Positions 45,495 to 60,700 are shown, numbered from the stretch's first letter. The stretch: DNA of 64,000 nucleotides from Siphonodentalium dalli (GCA_032622095.1 CP136067.1:79262705-79326704), one strand, 5' to 3'. Numbers and translations are program-made. Notes: generated by a model from the sequence alone, not told the origin.

Positions 45495-45708
45495 ATCTTT
45501 TTATTTTAGCGTGATTTTACACTGATTTATACTCAAACTCTGAGAACCAACCCACTCGAATAAGTAAATTATCTTGATTCACTATTCACAAACGGAACTG
45601 GGAACACATAAATGAGTTCTGACACCACGAATTCTGCTGCGGAAGGTCGTTTCGATACGAGTTCACAACACACGAAAATTTAATCAAATTAATGACTTGA
45701 GAACGAAA
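45495..45708. promoter_or_regulatory. Shared PGP-like/MTX2 bidirectional promoter interval
   Basis: Only 214 bp separate the start codons of the two divergent genes, so both 5' UTRs and core promoters must lie here or further out in 5' exons not recognised. No strong TATA box is placed with confidence. A head-to-head housekeeping arrangement of this length usually means shared regulation; that is inference. Confidence 0.6.
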
Positions 45709-48700
45709 ATGGCTGGACTTGTCGTCGAAGCATTTCAAGCCGAACTTGGAGGTGAATACCTGGGAGTTGTTGTGAGAGTACATGGCGTATGACACAGTAA
45801 TTTGAGTGTCCTCATTTCCACTGCTCCTGTCTGTGTCACCCGTGCAGGTGTTTTTTGTTTACAATTTTGCCCGGCCGTGAATCGTGTAGTATAGGTCCGG
45901 ACAGACCACAGGCCTTCTAAAGAGTGATAATTGAGTGATCTACTATATATTTTGGGACTTTTGTTTGTTTGTCTGTTAGCTATGGCCAGGATTGAGCCCA
46001 AACTTCCTATCTTCAACTTCAACATAAATTGAAAAATAAATCCCAGCTGAGTGTTTGCTGTGATGCCTGATGGCGTGAGCACACATCTCGGGGCCATTTT
46101 AGACCACCATCTTAATGGTGAGCTAATGGCAGCACACATGTTGCAGAAGGCAAACTCTAAATTCTTGTACAGAAAGGCATCTTACCTGAACCAATACTGC
46201 AAAAGAACTCTATCCTTGGGCTTGGCCCTCATTCAATGTCATTTTGACTATAGTTTAAGCTTTTGGTACACTAGTCTAACGCAGAGAACAAAGATCCGAT
46301 TACAAGCAACCCAGAATAGGCTAGTAAGATACATTTTAGATCTAAATTGTAGGACACATATTGGCTATTCGGAATTTCTAAAAGTAGATTGGCTGCCGGT
46401 ATGTGAAAGAGTTAACTTTAGGAAATTGACAATGGTTATGAAGATCTCAGATAAGCAAGCCCCAGTATATTTTAATGAACATTTCAAACGATCAAATAAA
46501 GAAGGGGATATAAATGTTTCGGACAATGAGGCTGATCAATCTGAAACCCGGTCAGGTAAACAAATTCATCCTCCCTCATGTAAGTTGTTATGGGAAAAAG
46601 TCTTTTTTCTACACAGGAATAAGACTCTGGAATAGACTTGACAAAACTGTACATCTACCCATTGACATCAAGTACCGGAAATTTTGCATAAAAAAACATC
46701 TCTTAATTATCTAAACTGAAGGACCGAGAGGAAGATCCCTTTCTGTACTACTGAATTGAAACTGTGACCAAAATTTTGCCAATCAATTACTCATCTCTGC
46801 ATATATTGTTACTGCTGCCTGTATTACGGGTTTCCATCTTTCGGTCATGGACAGACCAGTCCAAAACCGGCCATACATGGCAGTGGTGCGTATATGCAGT
46901 GGTGCGTATATATCCATTATTTACAAAGTCACCGAACCGACACAGATCCCACAGGCACCTCTTGCAGCAGCACTAATATTAATATAATATTTTATTATAT
47001 GACTACCACTAATCCCTTACAAATACCACTATTGTTTGGCGATAAATTCCGAACAGTCGGAAAACGATTGTCTGGTCATGAGCCGTATCGGTATTCTATG
47101 AATTCCGTATCAGTATCCTTTGAATTCCGTATCAGTATCCCGTGAAATTAGGTCACCGGAAGTTGGGAACTATTTATCAGGTATGTTCGTTTTAAGCGTA
47201 AACGGATCTGTTCTATTGTCGCGGGATGGTGTAACGAAGTAGTTTTGCCCTTTGTGACATGGGATGAACCAAAAATGTGTCATATAATAAACGTTTTATC
47301 AGTACAGTGAAGTGATATGGCTGCAGTATCACGTCTCGTTGACGATGTCAGATCCATACCACCATACACCCCACCATGTCACCATGCGGCAGCTCGTTTG
47401 ATACGGCGATCTGACATCGTCAACTCGGCGTGATACTGCAGCCCATATCACTTCACTGTACCGATAATGTGTATATATCGGTCAGTATTCATAGACCCGG
47501 TGAATGAGACGAGTGTCAGACTTGTTATGTTAAATGGATCTGCCAGGCGTCTCATCCACCTGGTCGGTGAAAAGATCATTTCTTTTAAAATAAACATATT
47601 CACAATCATAAGATTATTTGTAAATGTAGCACTTATGATGATAAATTATTTTATCCACATTGATGATGGCTTTATCAATGTAAAATATCAATATATTAAC
47701 ATTGATGTCATTACCATTATTTTTTAGTATCAAAATGGAGTATTTTGTGGTAACTATATTGTCTGCCTCGTGGCCAGTAGCATATCAGGGGACAACAATG
47801 GAATTAAGTCTTCGAGTGCTTTTTGTGCCATCCCCGATATCTAGCCATATCTAAATTTCAGCCATCATACCATTGGTATTCACTTTGACTTCTTTACAGC
47901 CTCATTTTTGTTTCAAAATTAGCGATTTCTTATATAGCCTAACAACTGAAATTATGTTAAAAACTCCTTTTTATTTGCTTGTAATTTATTATATTTGTAA
48001 CCTGTTAAAACAATATACGTGTATGTCTTTATATCAAAAATAAATAAATCAATCAATCAATCAATATCTAAGTAAGGGGTAAAATCCCACATGGAATGTC
48101 ATCGCACCGCTTCTGAATCTGAGAACGTCAGAGAACTCATTCTCCAATCCCCCGCCACCGCATTGGGTAGTTCATGGGTTAGTCGCGTGATAGTTAAAGA
48201 GCGTTCGTATCCGCTGATAAAGAGCGTGTACATGTATGTGTCCAGACATGAGCGTGTTGTGTGATTCTGTGTTCGTACTTAGGGGTTCCTTGGAATGGGG
48301 GAGATTTTCATCGGGTCAGTTTTTCCGCCCGAGGTGACCTTCACCTTGAAACGGGTACCCACAAATGATCTAATATATATTTTGGGACTTCTGTCTGTTT
48401 GTTTGTCTGTTAATAGCTATGCCCGGAAAAACTGCTCGACGGATTTCGACGAAATTTGATACCTACGGGTGATTTTGTCCGGGGAGTGTTTTGAACGGGT
48501 CAAATCGTGACTCCGACCTGACCTTGACCTTCAAAAAGGTCAAAGCCCGGACGAAGTCGGGTCACCTAGATAGTAGTAGCTGCTAGTATTATATATTTTT
48601 AATGTAATTAGTCCATTTACTTTACTATATTAAAATATATAAGTGATAGAGAATAGATGCATTAAATTTCTATTTATTAAGATCTCAGTCACTGTTTAGA

Positions 48701-51700
48701 AGGCCTGTGCCAGGCTGTGGGACAGACATACCAAGTGGGTGGTAATAATATGAACATATTTACCCAATACGGAGACCATAGTTTTGGTCAGTCAGGATGC
48801 TATTGTTTTCCAAGTGGCAATGAGGCTGAGCAATTAAGAATCAAGATGTCTGCACTGCAAATCCAGATGTCATGCTCATTTAGTTTTTTTTGCAACATAC
48901 ACATATTAAACTCATATAAGAGCAGACATCTTTATTCTTAATTGCTGGTCAAAGTGATGGCTGGTAGTTTTCTGGCTGATGTAGGCCCTTTTAAAGCCGT
49001 TTACAAACCGTTAAAACCAACATGCCACCGCGTTCATTCAGAAAGCATGGACTTGCCCCCAAGCTACGCTGAATGAACTCGAACCCAACAAATCAGGACC
49101 TGTGTTACAGACTGCTACAAGTCATTCATTCTTACTATCTCTGACCACATACCTGCATCAAACCTCTGATAACCAAAAAATCATGGTACCACCAACAGTT
49201 ATCAGAAAACCTACTCAACCATCGGCAATTGCCAACATGCAGAGGACCCATCACATGAAGTGACTTCTCCCTGTCACAAAAAATAGGGCGAAGTGGGAGA
49301 TTTCCAGGGCGAAATGCGTTGGCAAAATTGAAAATTTATATGAAATCGGCCCGCACTGTAGTCGCCTATAAAAAGGCTATATAAAGAAAATAGGAGATAT
49401 GTAATATTTAAATTAAAATGGGGAAACAATGGTTCAAATGTGGAAGCTTTATGTTCAAATCATCACACTAATAACTATGAATAATGTCCAAATATAATTG
49501 TGAGAGAATGGTTTTGAAAGAACTGCATTTTTACAACCGCTTATGAATACAAAAAGAAATAAGAATTACGACCGCTTATGAATACAAAAAGAAATAAAAA
49601 TTTGACAATGCTTATGAATACGAAAAAAACGATAGAAATCTTGAACATTTTCACTCATTAAAAGTCCCTAACATGGGTACCTGATATTACTATGTTGCAA
49701 AAATGAACTTGTTTTCAAAGCTAATCTGGTCTTTGCATAATTTAAAAAAGGGGTGATGATATGCTATAAGGTGTAGAGTTGTAATCTTCAGGTGTGATAA
49801 TCTCAAAATCACAAGTCACTGGACACCTGACGATGTATTCACAGCTGTCTGCAATCAACACTCAGGTGTGAATGTGCTCCCAAATCGGATTAATACAGCT
49901 GTTAATAGTAACTATGGTGTTATCTATGACAGTGCCAATGGATAACTGCGTTCAATCAATGTTGGCAGTAAACAGTGGGTGAATATTTTGCCGATTTTCT
50001 AAGGTAATCTTCGGAAATTTCAGGGCGACTTAAACTTCGCCCGGCTGCAAAATTAGGGCGAAGTGAGCAAGAATAGGGAGAGTTCTTCGCCCTCTCGGCT
50101 GGTCCCTGCTCCACAGAAAGCGTCTCATGGATTTGCTGCAAATGTGAGAGCATGAACGTGGACAGCTTCACATTCCACTCTTATGAGACCGATTCCAACA
50201 TATACCGGTATAAACATCTTAACCTAGGCTCCACGATCGAATCAGTATCATCAGACTCGGCCTTCAAACCCATGGAGGCAAGTACACCAGTTTCAAAAAA
50301 CAGCTCGAACAGTACAAAGAACACCACAATATCAACATCAGATACTGGACCATACAAATTACCACCCAAAAGGAATCTGAGAATAATGACAGTGAACTGT
50401 CGCAGTATATGAGGACGTTCGTACTCAAAAATAAATATACACACGAGAAACGAATGCATGGCCAAGTTCTCAATTAATTTTATAAGCCAACAAGACAGAT
50501 ACAAAATTGCCGTTATACTAGTATGACAATATATCTGGCCGTCATATCGTTCGACAGGCGCATCATCAGCAAAAACGGTTCAAGTCGTCAAAAAATTAAC
50601 ATAATGCACTACAGTACAGATAACAATAACCGAAAAAAACTATATTTAATGATAGATACACCGGAAGCACCTAATATAACAGTATCACAGTGTGAAAAAG
50701 ATTTGGGAATCCATGTAGATGATCAGTTAAAATTTGAGAAACATGTCAGCACCACCATTAATAAAACAAATCAGATCCTTGGTGTCATATTCAGGACGTT
50801 CACCGAAATAAATTCAGATACTTTCACGAGACTTTACTCTTCAATGGTGTGGCCAATAATAGATTACGGTCACTGCATATGGAGCCTTCACCTGCTTAAA
50901 CATTCAAGGGCATTAGAAATTGTACAGAGACATGCAACCCGCATGATCCCGTGGCTGCAGAAATATCCATATGAACACCGGTTCATTATTCTTGATTTTT
51001 TTTTGACAACATTACTTTAAACCATACCATTAGAATCCTCATATCATGGGAAAGTCTTTATCTATAAGATCGTAGGAAATGACAGCAATTTTTTTTTTAT
51101 CTATTTTTGGTGACCCTCCCCGACCCAACCCTGACTCAGGTAGCTTAATTTTTGGCATCTTTTAACCGCAACATTGGATTCACTGTATCGTTGAGATGAC
51201 TATACGTTAATTATAAACTTTGAAAACAAATTAGGGTGGATATGGGGAGATTTTCTACATGCAGAACAGTTTAACCCTTTACCCAACAAAACGGCCAAAA
51301 ACGCCCAAATAAAGCTTCAACAGCCTAAAATACCCTGTGCCAATGCATTCTCTTATATATGCGAGTCGACCATAGGTCGCCTCGCATATATAAGAGAATG
51401 CATTGGCCTAACAATTTTTTATCATTAATGTTTCTTACAATTTTTAGGACATAAAATAAAAAACATCCATTACCCTGAAGGGAGCCCCACACATATATAG
51501 AAGCATATAGAAGAGTGTCGTCTGCTCATGTTTGTCTGGGGCTCTGTATGGGTGAAATTATAAAATTGTTAAAGAATACAAGAAAAAATTATTAAAATTG
51601 TAAAAAATTGTTAGGCCAATGCATGGTCGACTCGCATATATAAGAGAATGCATTGGCACAGGGCCGTTCTGTTGGGTAAAGGTTTAAGCAATGTTCTTTG

Positions 51701-54700
51701 GTATTGAAGCTATAATTACCACATTGATACCCTATATTTGCCATGGGATTATTATGTATTGCTTATACATGTATCTGATTTAAATGTGCCAAAAAGACAA
51801 GAGATGACTGTTTTGACCGATGACGTGCCTGTTGACCGATATAATGGCATCCATCTTGCATTTAATTTATACTCTTTATATGACTAAATCCTTTGGCACA
51901 AACTCCATATGGATCTTTTGGGTCACCACTAGATGGGAGCGATTAAATTTATGACTAAATCCGGTGGCACACCCTACATGTGACATCTCTCATCCGATCG
52001 TTTCCAAACTTCATATGGATCTTCAGGGTGAGTTCTAGATGGGAGCCATTGATTTTATCTGAAATTTGTTAAAAAAAACATGGCAGCCATCTTAGATATC
52101 AAATTTGAATCCATCGGCTTACCCTGCAGCCCACATTTATTGGTGGAATGTTTTAAATGAAAATAATTTCATCTTCACAATACAATACCTTTAATGTAAG
52201 TTTTTGACTTTTCTTCTTCTTTATCATTCTATTCATTGCTCAGCAAACAAATAATTCTTCCCAAGTTGAGCTACCATGTCATTGACACTTTCATTTAACT
52301 TTATGGGGGATGTCAGATTGGCCACACATTTTGACTTTAATTAAAGGGGATGTCAGGTTGGAAATTTTCAAAAGTTGGAGAGTACCAGTTGGAAATTTCA
52401 ACCTAAGATCTGTGGTCTGGTTGTATTGTTTAAAAAGTGAGGGGGATTGCCGGGATTGGAGAATTATCAGTTGTGTGCAATTAGAAATTTCAAGGTGAAG
52501 ACCCCTTCTCAACGAGCACACAATACAGTTCAAGTTCCAATTTGGGTTCTGCCCGCCAATTTTCACCAGAGTTACTGCCCTTTTTGTTGGAATTTCTACT
52601 CAATTTCATTCCGAATGATAACTTTAGTTAGTTTGAATGGAATGAAATTTGGTGCGTGAGTTTACAAGCCTAAAAGACAGGTCATGTTCGAATTTGGTTC
52701 TGCCTGCCAACTTTTGCTTGAGTTATGGTCCTTGTCAAATTAGAATTTGCCAATTATTTTGGTTTCCAGGTGATAGCTTTAGATTTAATTATCTGATTTT
52801 GTTCAACTTTGGTATATGGATTACTCATATGAAAATACAGGTCAAGTTCAAATTTGGTTCTGTTTGTCTATTTCATATTTGGCATGGATTAGTCGTTATG
52901 TCCCTTTGTTGAAATTACCATGGGCGTGTTTGACAAACCCCAGAGATGTTCTTGTATCTAATGAATTACATATACTCATTCTTTTAATATGTTAACCTCT
53001 TCGCTGCTAAATGACGTTATGACGTCGTGTTGCTGGGCTGTTGACGTTACTGGGAAACTATAACGGGAATACCACAAGAACCATAAAACTGACTCAGTTG
53101 AAATGCTATTATCGTTCACAATCGTGGAACATCATACACTGTTTGAAACTGTGAGATACGGTTATTCCGATGCACCAATTCTGAGTTCCAGTTATGTATA
53201 ATGGCTTACTGCTATTGTGCTGAAGTAAGTCCGTAGTACCTACGGACCGTATAGCACACAGCGTGCACTTTTACGTCCGTAATAGTTACGGACGTCAGAG
53301 CAGCGAAGAGGTTAAATATAAAATACAATGTAGTAGACTCTGAAACTATGATATATGAATCGTGATATATAACATTTAAGCCTCACTAATATCTTAAATA
53401 TGATTTCCTGCCTTGTATGTACCAGGACCACAGTGGAAATACATGTAAGTGTATGTTAATGTGTCAACCTAGGTTTTATGTCATGTATATTTGAATGTAT
53501 AATTTAGACCACATAAATCCTATGTTATTAAAAATATTTGTCTTATTCGTTTTTTCAGCAAGTGAACCATGGCCTGATGATGTGAAACTGTATCAGCCAT
53601 TTCAAGGTTAGTCTTCTAGTGGTAGAGGCTGCAAACCAATGAAAAACTATACATGTTTAAGTGTAACATTGTGTGTGTATTTGCTGTATATATGTTGATC
53701 TATGGTGGGATTTGGGGATGTCAATCCTGTCAACATAAAATGTCAGTTAGTAATTGTTAATCATAACTGGATATTCAGGTTTTCAGACCTTCATTTTACA
53801 TAACATGAAAAATCTTATATAACATCATTATCGCCTTTGATCCCATTAAATCTTTTAAAATCTAGAATCTGATATAACTTATCAAATATTCCACCCATGT
53901 CATTTTGTTATCGAAAAATTCATGATTGCTTTCCCTCTCTTAATCATTGAATTATATTCAATAATTGAATAGAAAATTTCTTGTTAAAGTTTTTTAGTCA
54001 ATTTAAAAAAAACTTCACTTATGCTTTGGCGAGGTCAGTAGAGCGGCGGGCGTCAAGACGGGCGCGAGACCATTATCTCAGTAACTCTAACAAACGTCAA
54101 CTGATTTATTTGATATTTGGTATATGGCTCGGTCTGTTGCAATAGTATCTAGCTATCGAAAACCAGGTTTGTCTAATATTTTATACGAGAGTTATGGGTC
54201 TTAGTTTGTCTGTTTCTAGTGATTTGATCGCTCGTGACCGTTAGCATGATAGCTCAAACAAACCTTGTCTGATTTCAACGATATTCGGTATTTGAATCTA
54301 GGATCACCTCTCGATGTGAGCTGTAAAATTTGAACGATTGTTTGTGAAAAGCATGGCCGTCTGCAGCAGCCATCTTGGATTTTACTCTTTGGATCACTAA
54401 ATCCTTTAGCACACCCTTCAGAGGATTCTTGGGGTGATCTCCAGATGGGTGCTTACCATTTTTTCTGAATTTTACTCTTTGTATTACTAAATCCTTTAGC
54501 ACACCTTACAGGTCTTATCCAATCATCACCAAACTTATCGATCTTTGGGGTGACCTCCAGATGGGAGCTAACCATTATCATTACAAAACATGGTCGCCAA
54601 TAATTCTTTTGTGACAGATCCACTCTTTCGGGCAAAAAAACTTTACAAGCGTCATCTTCCGATGTGCACCCTTGTTTTATTTTATACACTAGAATCTAAC

Positions 54701-57700
54701 TAAGAAGCCAAACAAATGTCGTTAAAATTGGCTTCAAATCTTAAATACTTCTTTCAATGAAAGTGTTCACAATTATCATGGTGTTGAAGACTACAGCACC
54801 ATGAATGACAAGATATTGAAAGTATTTAGTTACCTAATTTTGTCTATTTTTAATTTGTGAATTAAAATTGCATGAATTGAAATACGGTACCTAGTAATTA
54901 TCAATATTTGCTGGTCTAAAAATAAATTGATAAATACCTTTATATAGACCTGTATACTAACATTTTAAGTCTCAAAAAGATGTATTGAAGTCATAAAAAA
55001 ATACCACTTCATACTAGTACACAAATAGAGGGACCCAAAATTCCAATTCATTAAAGTTTCAGAAGCGGAATCAAACAGAATGTTGGACTGTCGGGAACGT
55101 ATATTGTAAATTATTCCACTCCCATTGATGTGAGGCACATATGCATTAAACGGAATCCCAGCCATTGAATACATAATATTGTATACCTCTAGTGGAATAC
55201 AAGCCGGAACTATTTTTCTTGCCGTTTTCGCCAAGAAAGATGACGTACATTACGTCAATGATCCACTTTGGGTGATGCCCCAGTCATTACTGATTTTCCA
55301 TCAGACTTAAATCACAATAAAGGTAGCTATAATATGATCAATGAAGGTGACAGTCATGGATTGAACTTATCTGACTGAACGGTGAGGAATAAATACAGAA
55401 CACAACTTGCATCATAATCTTGAATCTTTTATCAAACTCATTTCGGACGGTGCATAGTTACATTTTGAATATTTTATTAAACTCATTGCAGACGGTGCAT
55501 AGTTACATATATCCTTGCGGCATCCGCAACTCTTCTGTTCATATCTTAAATGGAAACTATATGGACTTCATGTGCCGCTCTCTCTTCATTCTAATTATCA
55601 AAACTATGCTGCAGAGCTCACGGCTCGATTTAACTTGATTAGCATCACAATTAGAAATGCAATTTCCAATTTCTGCTAACCAAATTGTATGGAAAAAACA
55701 TGTATTGGTAGGGAATGATATACAAAATCTACCCAGTGCTGCAAAATGCTATACATATTTTTAAAATTATATCGACCCCTGGAGCAATGACAGCTCTTAG
55801 ATTTTTGTCACATGGTATACATGTACAATTTTCACAACACTTGGAAGGTTAATTGATTCGGAAATTTTAACCGGAAGTTCCAGCAGAACCAAATTTATGG
55901 AAAAAATAGAAACAAACCACATTTTCAGTGCTGTAATGGCTTATGGCTATATCGGTGTATTCGTTCAGAAATATTCTGCTTAGGTGTGTTTTTAGTTATC
56001 TCTGGGGCTATTTAATACTAAGCAGCACATAATAGCACATTGAAGGATTTTAGTTACTGTTTCTTTTTTTCAGTAACACAGATCGTGTTCCCAGACTATG
56101 CTGATTGTTTGAGCGTGAAGACTTTTTTGAAAATGTGTGGGCTCAACTTTGAGCTTGAACTGCGTACAAATGCTGAAGAAATGTCACCCTCAGGTAATAT
56201 TTATGCAGTTAATACCTCTCCAAACAACCTCATTACCATCCCATATTATTGAATTTGATTGAGGCATGTTGGATTGCACAAATAGTACTGCAACTGTATA
56301 AATCATACTGTGAAAAACTAAATTTGATGTTGCCATACCACAATATTTTATGGATTGATATTCACCAGATTTTTATTAATCTTTTGATGACTGAATACTC
56401 GCTGATAAGAAAATGTTCAAATAACAAGTTCAACAAACTGACTAAGGTTGTTGTTAAATCTCAAAATGCCTCAATACACAGTTTATGTCTTCTGTGCTTA
56501 TATTATCATAACAGCCCTCCAAATAAATAATAGACTTTTCCCATGTATATTTTTATACAGAGTGGGAGAATCCATTCAGTAATGAAAGAGTTAAACATGT
56601 ATATTTTTTTGGGGCTTTTATCCTTCAATTTTAAAGCCAAAAGTTTTGAAACTTGACGTAGTTTTTATAAACAGACATGTGTGTAGTTGCAGCGAAGCAT
56701 TGACTGATACAACAGATAAAGATTTTCAGTTTCTGATACATCCTGTTGTCATGTTTACAAAATATCATGTTCTGCTGTGGAGTGAAATGCTCTCTACATA
56801 AATATGCAACATGCAGGTAGTTACGGTACATGAATTTTGTATTAAAATATAGGTCACTCGCTCGCCTCTCACCAATCAAAAGTACGAATTCAATGACATT
56901 GAAAGTAGTTGTAATTATAAACCGGTGTTGTGATTCAATAGTAAAAGATCAGCTGAGTCTGTGAAATAATCGCACGTTAGGTGACATTAATTATCCTACT
57001 ATCTTTGTTCTTCAAATCAGTCATCAGCAAACTCACCTGGTCGTCTCCATTTCACACTGGACTGAATCCTAAGCGTATAACACCGGGTATGATATTACAG
57101 TGAAACCACTCCAAACCGGACCCTCTATAAACCGAATCCCTCGCCATACCGACCAAATTGTCTGGTCCCGAAGTCACCCAAGTGCATTCTCACTAAAATG
57201 ACCTCTGTAAACCGGAAACTCTCTATTCCGAACATCGGCCGGCTTTTCTAGTCTAAAAGTAAAAGAATACATTAATTCTTACCTCCAAAATCCAAACGCG
57301 GAAAGGGATACCAACCAAATGCACATGCGGTAGATTTGACATACTTGATGCTGAACTTGTGTTGGCTCTAGTGTAGACTAGGGATCTTTTATAAGTTTAA
57401 ATCTCAACTCTGAGTGGCCATTTTCCTGATGGCTCATTCGTTATGACAGGTTGATTAAAACTATATTGGTGACAATACACTAACATCGTGTATGTTTAGC
57501 TAATTAGTGTTTAGTATGGACTGTGGTCAAAGAATAAAAGTCCAAATCTCCGTGAAGTCACCATTGTTAATTCAATGTGTTAAATAAGCATTCAGTTATC
57601 TAATCAACACCTATTGTTATAATCCGATTCAAAGCGGTCGCCAAACAAAACACCGCTAATTAATCGGTACGATTATCAAGAGTACCAAATCTACTACATG

Positions 57701-60700
57701 TATACAAACGATGCAACAGTTTTAAGTGACATTTTCAATCACTTCAAAATTTATCATTTCCATGTTTCCTGTCTTATCTATACATGTATTATGTCTTAAT
57801 ACACCATGTTTTTAATTCTTTTTATAACATGATGTTTCATCTATTGTTATTTATATTTGATTTGGTACTTTATTCAATAAATATTAATTGATCAACAATG
57901 AGTCGGTTGTGTTTCGACAACGACGTCAATACATTCCATAGCGTTCCCTGAACCAAACAGAAGGGCTGGTCCGAAGGGTGTTCGGTTTGGAGAGGTTTTA
58001 CTCTAATCAATATTTTATTTTAATTCCTCTAACAATTACAGGGAGAGTTCCTTTCATAAAAGTTGGTCCTTTCCTGATATCGGAGCTGGAACCAATTATA
58101 GCCTTTGTAAACACGAAGGTAGGTAACACATGAACTTACTCACGAAGGTCGGTAACTCATAAACTTACACACGAAGGTAGGTAACTCATGAACTTACATT
58201 TTTTTTTACCTCTCTTGCTCGGCATTGCAATTCTCATCCCTAAATTCTGACACTTGTCAGTTTCAACAGTAAAATATGACAATATTTAGTTAGGTCTAGT
58301 TATTTATGCTTTATAGCCTCCCTTTTAAGAAGAAAAATTTGGGGGGGTGGCTGGGTATATGGATTGATCAAAGTGAAGTTATAAAACATCGAACACCTGT
58401 TCATGATGTTTAAAGGTAATCAATCTGATTCGATGGTCCCCATCTAATCAGATTCCAACAACAACAGCACTTTTAGAAATGCCGCTTCAGTTATCAGAAT
58501 TGATTAATTGCCCAAAAATAATGCTAACCAATGTCAACTATAGTATAAAATTTCCCGAAACATGTTACATTGTATTTAGCAACATGTTGTTCGACGAAAT
58601 TTAGCCTTGTTATCAACAGAAAGCCTCTTGATTTTAGGGTTATCCATCTTCATCCACAATTTGGTCCCAGACAGTGGGCTCGTCGACTGTTTACTGGGCC
58701 ACTAATAATTCTTGATGGTGAAAAATAATAGATTTCAGAAAATGATATCTAATAACTCTGAGCTTTGATAGGTGGGTTCCTCGACTCGAATCAAATATTT
58801 TTTTACTCCCAAATCCAAATAAATAGTAATTGAGGGACGCGTAATCGGATTATGCATCTTTAACAGCGAATGTTCACAGCTGTAAACTTTGTCTTGGTTA
58901 ATTTAAATAAAAACGCATATTTAGCAATATTTATCAGCAACATGTGAGTATCCTGTTTTCTGCTTAACAAAAATTAGAGCACAATAATTTTGGAATAAAC
59001 TTTGGCGGTGAAGTAATGTTAATATGCATTTACAGCACTGTTAGCAACATGGACACAATTGCGAATATATAAGATAGCTGGATGTAACTGCTTCATACGC
59101 AAGCGCACTGTTGAAATGACCGTGTGAGGCAGTGCTTATCGAAGAGTTCTGAAGTGAGCACGTGGTCACTTTGGAATCACCTAATCTTGTGACAATCACT
59201 GTGTCGTTAAAAACAATGAAGACATTTCAGTTGTCAAGTGTTGATCAAAGACAGCATGCTTTGGATGTGTGATCACGCTTACCTTTATGATATTTTACAT
59301 AGTTGAATAATCAGATTGCTCTAATCGCAACATCCATCACAGCATATACATAATGACGGCACTTTCTAACAACCTGCTAGTCGATGGGGGAATTTGGGGA
59401 TGGGGAAATATATTATCGTCAAAATTTGCATCGATGAATCATTTCAACATTACTGGAAATAATTAGAAAAGTTTAACAGGTGTATGAATTCACTGAATTC
59501 AAAAGCACCTGCTGTTTGCAGGTTTTGGATTGTCTTTGGTGCAATTTGAATAATTAATCTTTAATTGGATTTTATGTTATAGGGATTTCAGCTGAACAAG
59601 GACTTAGCAGTGGAACAACTGTCTGAAATGAAAGCTTACATGTCACTCGTGGAAAACATCCTTGGTAATGTCGAGGTTTGTATTATCATGTCACTTGTGG
59701 AAAATATCCTTGGTAATTTCGAGGTTTGTATTATCATGTCACTTGTGAAAACATCCTTGGTAATGTCGAGGTTTGTATTATCATGTCACTTGTGGTAGGG
59801 TTTCCCTTAGTACGGCTCAGCGTCCGTAGAACGGCCTCTTTCCCCTCGCAGATGATCTGTTTGATTCATACATGTACCAAAAGTCAATAGCAATATGCCG
59901 TAAAAAATCTGGCAGCAACTTGAGTTCGGGGGTTAAACAGAAAACTGGTGAAAAAGCGGGTCAATTGCGCACAGTGTGTTACCGGTACAGGTATAACCCT
60001 TTGAAATAAAAGTGCCAAAACTACAACGTAATAGTAGGTGTGCATTGAAATAGCGACGTTATACACAGCGTAATATATGTCGCGGTGACATCAAAGAATG
60101 TCGGAGTTCTGAGTATGGATATTTTTGTGCACAGGAATTCCGTGGACGAAACTACTCACGCTCGGAGATCCTTGCTATGGTACGATTACATAATTTGATA
60201 AAAGAATGTCGAACAGTTGAGTCGGGAGATTTTTGTGCACGGGATTTCCGTGGATGAAACTACTGATGCTCCGAGATCCCGTGCTATGGTATTATATAAT
60301 TAATGGGTCCCTCTGCGGAGTTCATATTCTGCAATTAATTTAGATTTTACAACCATGCACGTGTTCATATTTCCCGCCAAAACTCAATTATATTTTATAA
60401 CACGTTGGCTAAAACTCTGTTCTATAGCAGCAGTCGTCACTATTGTTATTGGACCAATGCAGACTATTGAACAAGCTACGCGTTCCGATTTCATTTGAAA
60501 GATTTTGCTACCATTTTCATTATGCTGCTATAAATATCCCTTGCAGCTATAGATAAACCCTGCAGTATGACGTCACAGGCTCACAGCGCACAAATAATTT
60601 TACGATTGACAGAATATGTCCTTTCAGTTTCATTTTCACGGAAGCTACTTGAAATTCTAGGAAATACTTAATTCAATTCTCCTTGCCAGGTATTATTGCA

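Noticed and set aside
59610-59798. Open frame running from MTX2 exon 5 through the tandem units
   Set aside because: Not annotated as coding beyond 59675, because the metaxin reading continues exactly at exon 6 (63744) from the first donor.
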